DNA of 64,000 nucleotides. Source: Corynebacterium ulceribovis DSM 45146 (GTDB lineage: Bacteria > Actinomycetota > Actinomycetes > Mycobacteriales > Mycobacteriaceae). Where the stretch lies: assembly GCF_000372445.1 (NCBI RefSeq), contig NZ_AQUY01000001.1, forward strand, positions 1,060,824 through 1,124,823. The letters run 5' to 3'. Under the pieces are notes generated by a model. It saw nothing but the letters and a program-made list of their open reading frames with translations. It was not told the DNA's origin and searched no databases. The position numbers and the translations under genes are program-made. Numbering within the stretch: the stretch's first letter is position 1; each line of letters begins with the position of its first letter. This document shows, piece after piece, positions 59,036 to 64,000 of the stretch.

Positions 59036-59915
59036 CCGGCTTCCGTCGACGTGGACACCGCTGCCCCAAGCGGTGTGGCGCGCCCGTCAGCAGGCCCACC
59101 AAGATCGCGTCGATCGGCTCACCGCCGCACATTTGGCTCGCCGCACCCGCGGTGAACGCCACCCGGTCTGGGACTTCATGTTCAATTATTACCCGGTCAA
59201 TCCGGGACAGTTACGGCGGTGGCACCCCGGCGTTGGATTTGAGCTTATTGACGGGTATGGCAGCGAAGCAGCCACTTTTCGCGACTACCGCTGCAACGAA
59301 GAGGGCCGCGTCGCCGCGGATCTTGCGGCACTGTGGGCGCGTCGCGGGAAGACCTACCGCTATATTCAGCAGCTGCTGCGCCGTACCGCGGCTAACGAGT
59401 CCAGTTTTTCCTGCTTCGGGTTGCACGAATGGGCAATGGTGTACCGCTCCCCTCGCCCGCGTCATCCGGAGCCACTGCGGCTGGGGCAACGTGGGACGGA
59501 CGCTGTCGTCGAAAAGCACGATATTAAGTGTTCCCACTACGACGCCTACCGGTTCTTTACGGCCGCGGCACGGCCATTGAATGCGCTTGCACCAACGCGT
59601 GAGCAGCAGGAAGAATTTGAGCGTCCGAGCTGTTTGCACGCGAATATGGACTTGTACAAGTGGGCGACGAAGCTGGGGCCATTGGTGCCTGGCGAATTGT
59701 GGCTGGACTGTTTTGAGCATGCGTGCCGGGTGCGGCTGCTGGATATGGCATCGTCGCCGTATGACTTGCGGGAGTGGGATGTCCAGCCGGTGCGGATTGA
59801 GACTCCGGAGGGCAAAACTGAGTTTGTGGCGCGGCAGCGGCAGCTGGCTGCGGAAGCGGCGGCGCTCCGAGCAGAGCTTCTTACCGTGCTTGAACTGGCC
59901 GATTCGCTAAGCTGA
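59022..59915 (+). CDS. conserved protein, often labelled 3-methyladenine DNA glycosylase
   Basis: A 297-residue soluble protein from ATG 59022, coupled to the preceding gene by a 14-base overlap. It is Trp/Arg/His-rich (PVWDFMFNYYPVNPGQLRRWHPG, FSCFGLHEWAMVYR, IKCSHYDAYRFFTAAARPLNALAPTREQQ). I know close relatives in Corynebacterium and Mycobacterium whose database label as a DNA glycosylase has no visible HhH-GPD or AlkA motif behind it, so the function should be treated as unknown. Confidence 0.7.
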   Translation: MTTPNRLPSTWTPLPQAVWRARQQAHQDRVDRLTAAHLARRTRGERHPVWDFMFNYYPVNPGQLRRWHPGVGFELIDGYGSEAATFRDYRCNEEGRVAADLAALWARRGKTYRYIQQLLRRTAANESSFSCFGLHEWAMVYRSPRPRHPEPLRLGQRGTDAVVEKHDIKCSHYDAYRFFTAAARPLNALAPTREQQEEFERPSCLHANMDLYKWATKLGPLVPGELWLDCFEHACRVRLLDMASSPYDLREWDVQPVRIETPEGKTEFVARQRQLAAEAAALRAELLTVLELADSLS

Positions 59916-59952
59916 GGGAAATCTTTATGCGGCGAAAGGGGCTAACGCGGCT

Positions 59953-61497
59953 ATGGGCAGGCATTCGAACGGGAAGCAGAACTATCGGATTGCGCGCGGG
60001 CCGCTGTTAGTGCTGCTGGCGCTGATCATTGTGGTGGCGCTGGTGCTGGGTTGGTGGCAGCTACGTTCCGATACCGCTGCCAACCGCGCCGATGACACCG
60101 CTTGTGCCGCAGGCGATATGACGCTCCCGATTAGCGTTGACCCCGCGTTGGAACAGCAGGTGCGCGAGCTGGTAACCAAGTATAAAGAATCCAATCCGGT
60201 TGTGCAGGATCATTGCGTCAAGCCTCAGGTGACAACGCAAGCGTCAGCAACCACGTTGGAAACACTGACCGGTGATGACAGTGGCGCCACTAACTCCGCC
60301 GTGTGGGTGCCAGCGGGTGCTGCTTTCGCCGCCGATGCTCAGGCCGGTGGCGTTGCCATGGACACCAAGACCCCTAACGCTGGCGAGGTGCCGGTAGGTT
60401 TCGCGATCGCCCCGGACCGGGAAGCTGAGCTGAAGGACAAGTCGTGGTCAGACCTGGGCAAACTGAAAATCGCTGCCGCCGGCGGTGACCAAGCAGCAGT
60501 CAGTGCCACCGTGCTTGCCGCGGTGGGTCTGGATGACAAGGCAGCGGAGGCTGCCGCACGCCGCGCTGGCGGCAAGAGTCTGACCGACTTGTTGGCGGGA
60601 ATCGGTGACCAATATGACGCCGTGCCTGCCACGCAAGAGCAGGCCTCCGCATCAGGACAGGCCTTCGTCTCCCCCGAGGATCTCACTGCACCAGGCCCGG
60701 TGGTGGCCATGACTCCAAGTGACAAGACCCCCGAACTTGCCGCACGCGCTGCGAAGGACTTCCAAGGTTTTGCGGAAAAGTCCGGGCTTGGTGACGTTGA
60801 TTTAGCCAATCCACCACATAATGGCGGCCGAGTCGCGCAGCTGGCTGCTACCGTCACAAAGCACAATGCGGCCGGTACCTCAGACAAGCCGAAGGACGCA
60901 GACAACCGCAAGGTCGTGTCCACCCTATTTCTCATGGACACTTCTGGGTCGATGGGTTTGGTTGAGGGCGGAAAAACCCGCATGGACCGGGCACAAGAGT
61001 TGGCGGCAGCAGGTCTGACTGATGCCGGAGCCGATGGCGCGCGGGTCGGGTTGTGGAATTACTCGTCGCCGCAGTCGGCCGGTGTGACGAAGGGGTGGCG
61101 GGATAATGTGCCGCTCGGCCAGAACGATGATGGGCACCAGAGTGCGCAGGCAGTTCAGGCACTGGGATTCGGCGGCGCTACGTGGACGTACCAGGCGGTG
61201 CTCGCTGCCCTGGCACATGCGACGGAAGCTTATGACGACGGCGGTGTGAACCGGATTGTGTTGCTGACGGATGGGCCGGATGATTCTGGTGCGACTGCGG
61301 AGCAGTTCCTATCCGAGTTGCAGCAGGCGATGGATCCGAAGCGGCCGGTGCAGATTGATGTGGTGCTGCTGGGCGACAAGATTGACGCCGAGGTATACGA
61401 AAAGCTCACCGCGGAAACTGGCGGTGAGCTTTACAGCGCGCAAACTTCAGACTCGCCTGAGTTTGCAGAAGCTATGCAACAAGCGTTTGCGAAGTAA
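59953..61497 (+). CDS. membrane-anchored VWA domain protein
   Basis: A 514-residue protein with one N-terminal membrane helix (about 18-37). Outside the membrane it has a region resembling a periplasmic solute-binding fold (about 50-290) and a von Willebrand factor A domain (about 320-510) with the metal site FLMDTSGSMG near residue 325-335 and LLTDGPDD later. A VWA joined to a binding-protein fold is common in actinobacteria. The ligand is unknown. Confidence 0.82.
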   Translation: MGRHSNGKQNYRIARGPLLVLLALIIVVALVLGWWQLRSDTAANRADDTACAAGDMTLPISVDPALEQQVRELVTKYKESNPVVQDHCVKPQVTTQASATTLETLTGDDSGATNSAVWVPAGAAFAADAQAGGVAMDTKTPNAGEVPVGFAIAPDREAELKDKSWSDLGKLKIAAAGGDQAAVSATVLAAVGLDDKAAEAAARRAGGKSLTDLLAGIGDQYDAVPATQEQASASGQAFVSPEDLTAPGPVVAMTPSDKTPELAARAAKDFQGFAEKSGLGDVDLANPPHNGGRVAQLAATVTKHNAAGTSDKPKDADNRKVVSTLFLMDTSGSMGLVEGGKTRMDRAQELAAAGLTDAGADGARVGLWNYSSPQSAGVTKGWRDNVPLGQNDDGHQSAQAVQALGFGGATWTYQAVLAALAHATEAYDDGGVNRIVLLTDGPDDSGATAEQFLSELQQAMDPKRPVQIDVVLLGDKIDAEVYEKLTAETGGELYSAQTSDSPEFAEAMQQAFAK

Positions 61498-61503
61498 CGA
61501 AAG

Positions 61504-62043
61504 TTAGGAAATCTTCCGGCGGCGACGGGCAGCAAGCTCGTCGACTGGTTCGGAGCTGAGGTCTACGCGCTCCGCTTCGAACTGGGCAATGGTGCCGGTC
61601 AGTTCCTTCATGATGCCTGGCACTGCGATACCGAAGACGCCCTGGCCGCCGGCCAGCAGGTCAATGACCTCTTCATTCGAGCGGCACTGGTAGACGGTGT
61701 GTCCGTCGGAGACCAAGGTGATGCCAGCGAGGTCGTCGACGCCCATGACTTCGAGCTGTTCGACAGCAAGGCGGATGTTCTGCAGCGAGATGCCGGTGTC
61801 CAGCAGGCCCTTCACAATCTTTAGGACGAGGATGTCCTTGAAGCTGTAGAGACGCTGGGAGCCGGAGCCCTGTGCAGTGCGGATGGATGGCTTGACTAGG
61901 TCGGTGCGCGCCCAGTAGTCGAGCTGCCGGTAGGTGATGCCAGCAACCTGGCATGCAATTGGGACACGGTAGCCGACTTCTTCGTCAGGCCCCATGTCGA
62001 AGAGAGATTCTTGGAAACCGTAGTTGTCTTCGCTCACTGGCAT
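61504..62043 (-). CDS. MerR family regulator (Rv1830-like)
   Basis: A 179-residue MerR protein: YRVPIACQVAGITYRQLDYWARTDLVKPSIRTAQGSGSQRLYSFKDIL is the winged helix, followed by a dimer helix and an effector part. Position after the bifunctional-nuclease gene and FtsR matches Rv1830 of Mycobacterium tuberculosis. A perfect 18-bp inverted repeat lies 85 bases upstream and is its likely operator. Confidence 0.88.
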   Translation of the reverse strand: MPVSEDNYGFQESLFDMGPDEEVGYRVPIACQVAGITYRQLDYWARTDLVKPSIRTAQGSGSQRLYSFKDILVLKIVKGLLDTGISLQNIRLAVEQLEVMGVDDLAGITLVSDGHTVYQCRSNEEVIDLLAGGQGVFGIAVPGIMKELTGTIAQFEAERVDLSSEPVDELAARRRRKIS

Positions 62044-62127
62044 AACCCCTTTGGAACTTCACGCTTGTTGTTTATCTTTCGCCAAGCGTATGCCCATGTC
62101 AACACCAAAAGTGGATAACACGCCCTA

Positions 62128-62145
62128 AACCTTAACTTTAAGGTT
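62128..62145. promoter_or_regulatory. perfect 18-bp inverted repeat upstream of the MerR gene
   Basis: AACCTTAA-CT-TTAAGGTT, an 8-2-8 dyad in the 158-base region between the MerR gene and the bifunctional nuclease gene, both on the minus strand. Typical size for a MerR-type operator. Confidence 0.6.
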
Positions 62146-62201
62146 AGATTGAGGGATATTGTTACCAGGCCGTGATCTAACTGTGCTGGTTTTCGCTGCG
62201 A

Positions 62202-62753
62202 CTACGGGTTTTCCTTCGGAATATCGTCCCCACCGGAACCAGATTCGAAGTCTTCCGCATCGATGCTCTCCAAGAACTTTCGGAATTCATCGACACGTTC
62301 GTCTTCGCGAACCAAACCGGCATCTTCTTCTTCGCCTTCATCGACAAAGAAAGAGTCCGGCAGCACAATCGCCGCGGCATCCAGAACCGCTTCATCGACC
62401 AAAATCGGCACGTCAGCAATCTGCGCGACATTGAGCGCATCAGATGGCCGTGCATCGATGCTCAGCTGACTTTCGGTAACAATTGCCGCTACAAATACGC
62501 CCATGTGGTAGCTGACCAGTTCAATATGGTCAACGGGGTCGGACTTTTGCTCCAAGATATCGACCATCACGTCGTGCGCACTTGGCCGGTCCGGCACCAG
62601 ACCGCGGTCACGCAGCACCAGTTCGGATGCTTCGCCAGCGCCGATCCACAACGCCAGGTACTTGTCCTTCTCCTGCCAGTGCAGCAAGATGACGGGATCA
62701 CCTTCAGGACCGAAGAGCTGGACGCCCATATATTCGACTTCGATGAGGCTCAT
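62202..62753 (-). CDS. bifunctional nuclease family protein (DUF151)
   Basis: A 183-residue protein of the BFN/DUF151 family: VILLHWQEKDKYLALWIGAGEASELVL, RPSAHDVMVDILEQK and SIDARPSDALNVAQIADVPILVDEAVLD are the family blocks. Plant and bacterial members show DNase/RNase activity; the role in Corynebacterium is open. It sits between two MerR genes as Rv1829 does, with a one-base gap to FtsR. Confidence 0.9.
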   Translation of the reverse strand: MSLIEVEYMGVQLFGPEGDPVILLHWQEKDKYLALWIGAGEASELVLRDRGLVPDRPSAHDVMVDILEQKSDPVDHIELVSYHMGVFVAAIVTESQLSIDARPSDALNVAQIADVPILVDEAVLDAAAIVLPDSFFVDEGEEEDAGLVREDERVDEFRKFLESIDAEDFESGSGGDDIPKENP

Positions 62754-63518
62754 CTAGCCACCCAATTCGTCGTAGACCTGATCCTTAACCAGCAGCGCAT
62801 GCAATGAAACAACCAGCGCAGTCAATTCGCGGGACCGCTCGCGGGCACGTTCACGAGCGGAATCGTCACCCTTCGAGGTTGGAACCACACCGGAAGCTTG
62901 CGTAATAATGTCCGCCTCGCGCATTGCGGCGGTCCGCAGCTGCCGCAGCAACCGCTCATCAATACCAGCAGCCACCAATTGCGCACAGGTTTGCACAATC
63001 GCGACATCTTCATTGGTGAAGAAACCGGATGCGTCCGCGGACACAAGCTTGGCTTTCTTCAATGTCGTGACAAAGCTTGTCTCAACATCTGCCTGCTCTG
63101 CCAGCTCCTCCGGGGTAATCCGAGTAGCTGGTGGGCGACGGAACTGTTCTGGCGTCACCACTGGCGCCAGCCCAGATGTGCCGTTTGCCGGCACGACACC
63201 AACGGTCATGGCTGCAGTGACGGCAGCGTCATCAAGCTCATCTAACTGCTCTTTGATGACCTTCAGCGGCAGGTAGTTATCCCGCTGGGTCGTCAGCACA
63301 TAGCGTAACCGGTCAACGTCGGCGCTAGAAAAGCGCCGGTAGCCGGAGGAGGTACGCGCTGGCGAAACGAGTCCTTCAGACTCCAGGAAGCGAATCTTGG
63401 AAACGGTGACTTCAGGGAACTCCTTATGGAGTTCATCCAAGACCGCACCAATAGACATTTTTGCCTTGGTGCTTGCCCGCTGGGCTGAGGCGGTGGAAAT
63501 TCGACGGACTGCAGCCAC
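62754..63518 (-). CDS. ftsR: MerR family regulator FtsR (Rv1828-like)
   Basis: A 254-residue MerR protein started with GTG. MSIGAVLDELHKEFPEVTVSKIRFLESEGLVSPARTSSGYRRFSSADVDRLRYVL is the DNA-binding part; the rest contains a second helical domain (RITPEELAEQADVETSFVTTLKKAKLV). In Corynebacterium glutamicum the gene next to odhI is FtsR, an activator of ftsZ expression. Named from this synteny and the sequence pattern. Confidence 0.85.
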   Translation of the reverse strand: MAAVRRISTASAQRASTKAKMSIGAVLDELHKEFPEVTVSKIRFLESEGLVSPARTSSGYRRFSSADVDRLRYVLTTQRDNYLPLKVIKEQLDELDDAAVTAAMTVGVVPANGTSGLAPVVTPEQFRRPPATRITPEELAEQADVETSFVTTLKKAKLVSADASGFFTNEDVAIVQTCAQLVAAGIDERLLRQLRTAAMREADIITQASGVVPTSKGDDSARERARERSRELTALVVSLHALLVKDQVYDELGG

Positions 63519-63527
63519 GAATACTGA

Positions 63528-63959
63528 CTAGGCGTTCTTCATGCCGGTCAGGAACACGAGGCGGAACTTACCGATCTGGACTTCGTCACCGTTCGACAGC
63601 ACAGCGGAGTTCTTAGGCTCGCGATTAACGTAGGTGCCGTTCAGAGATCCGACATCCACAACCTCGAATTCATTCGCGTTAAGGCGGAATTCTGCGTGAC
63701 GACGGGACACAGTCACGTCATCCAGGAAAATGTCGGAATCTGGGTGGCGGCCAGCGGAAGTCACTGGCTGGTCCAGCAAGAAGCGGGAGCCTGCGTTAGG
63801 GCCGCGCTTGACGACCAGCAATGCGGAGCCTTCCGGAAGGCCTTCAACTCCCGAGACCGTCGGAGCGGTGCTTTCCGCTTCCATCTCCTTGAGCAGATCC
63901 GCACGGAAAACAGAAGTCGTTTCCACGGAAACCTCAGGGATCCCGGTGTTTTCACTCAT
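63528..63959 (-). CDS. odhI: FHA protein OdhI/GarA
   Basis: A 143-residue regulator. The N-terminal phosphorylation motif is VETTSVFRADL (Thr14/Thr15), as in OdhI, and the FHA domain has AGRHPDSDIFLDDVTVSRRHAEF and VVDVGSLNGTYVNRE. Unphosphorylated OdhI binds and inhibits the 2-oxoglutarate dehydrogenase subunit; phosphorylation by PknG/PknB relieves this and directs flux between the TCA cycle and glutamate. It is followed by ftsR at a gap of nine bases. Confidence 0.95.
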   Translation of the reverse strand: MSENTGIPEVSVETTSVFRADLLKEMEAESTAPTVSGVEGLPEGSALLVVKRGPNAGSRFLLDQPVTSAGRHPDSDIFLDDVTVSRRHAEFRLNANEFEVVDVGSLNGTYVNREPKNSAVLSNGDEVQIGKFRLVFLTGMKNA

Positions 63960-64000
63960 GGTCCATTCCTCCGGTTCTGAACTAACAGGTATTTGACTGT

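Overview
The window reads as a Corynebacterium chromosome (order Mycobacteriales) carrying one complete integrated siphovirus-type prophage. Host identity rests on the FHA protein OdhI/GarA, a MerR regulator, a bifunctional-nuclease protein and a second MerR regulator in the conserved actinobacterial order, together with a type II NADH dehydrogenase, 6-phosphogluconate dehydrogenase, Idi and paired DUF21/CBS membrane proteins. The species cannot be named from the sequence alone.

Layout: 1-4531 is host DNA (YceI-like protein, small membrane protein, CDF-type cation transporter, CPBP protease, flavin monooxygenase, thiol peroxidase Tpx). 4532-47391 is the prophage, bounded by a perfect 20-bp direct repeat (attL 4532-4551, attR 47372-47391). 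The repeat lies directly upstream of the tpx start codon, so integration replaces the native tpx promoter region with phage DNA. 47392-64000 is host DNA again.

Prype structure: the tyrosine integrase, an exported lipoprotein, ImmA-like protease and repressor run rightward at the right end. A divergent regulatory region with three 13-bp dyads separates them from a leftward HTH gene and antirepressor, then a tRNA-Arg(CCT) and a long early operon. That operon holds small regulators, a YqaJ exonuclease, RecT, SSB, a CRISPR type IV effector set, a CysH-like protein, a DNA methyltransferase, an HTH protein, RusA and a pentapeptide-repeat protein. The late operon follows, also leftward: HNH, terminase, portal, ClpP-like protease, capsid, connectors, tail, tape measure, tail tip, endolysin, holins. 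At the left end three small genes of unknown function and a small DNA-binding protein face the late genes from the opposite strand (a moron-like block).

Most notable: (1) the early operon contains cas6e, csf1, cas11, csf2 (cas7) and csf3 (cas5) in tight translational coupling after ssb and before cysH, i.e. a type IV-B-like CRISPR effector with an added Cas6e and no adaptation genes, DinG or conventional array. (2) At 5944-6087, about 30 kb away, a compact minus-strand transcription unit (promoter TTGCAC-N16-TACTAT, two CRISPR-repeat-like hairpins 48 nt apart, hairpin plus T-run terminator) looks like a small RNA gene. It could be a minimal guide array for the phage's own complex or an RNA anti-CRISPR decoy. 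(3) An 86-bp element with exact dyad symmetry lies between the antirepressor gene and the tRNA. (4) Interleaved, mutually exclusive stems lie ahead of the tail-assembly chaperone, which itself carries an A8 frameshift site. All functional assignments are from reading translated sequence and motifs; no database search was run.
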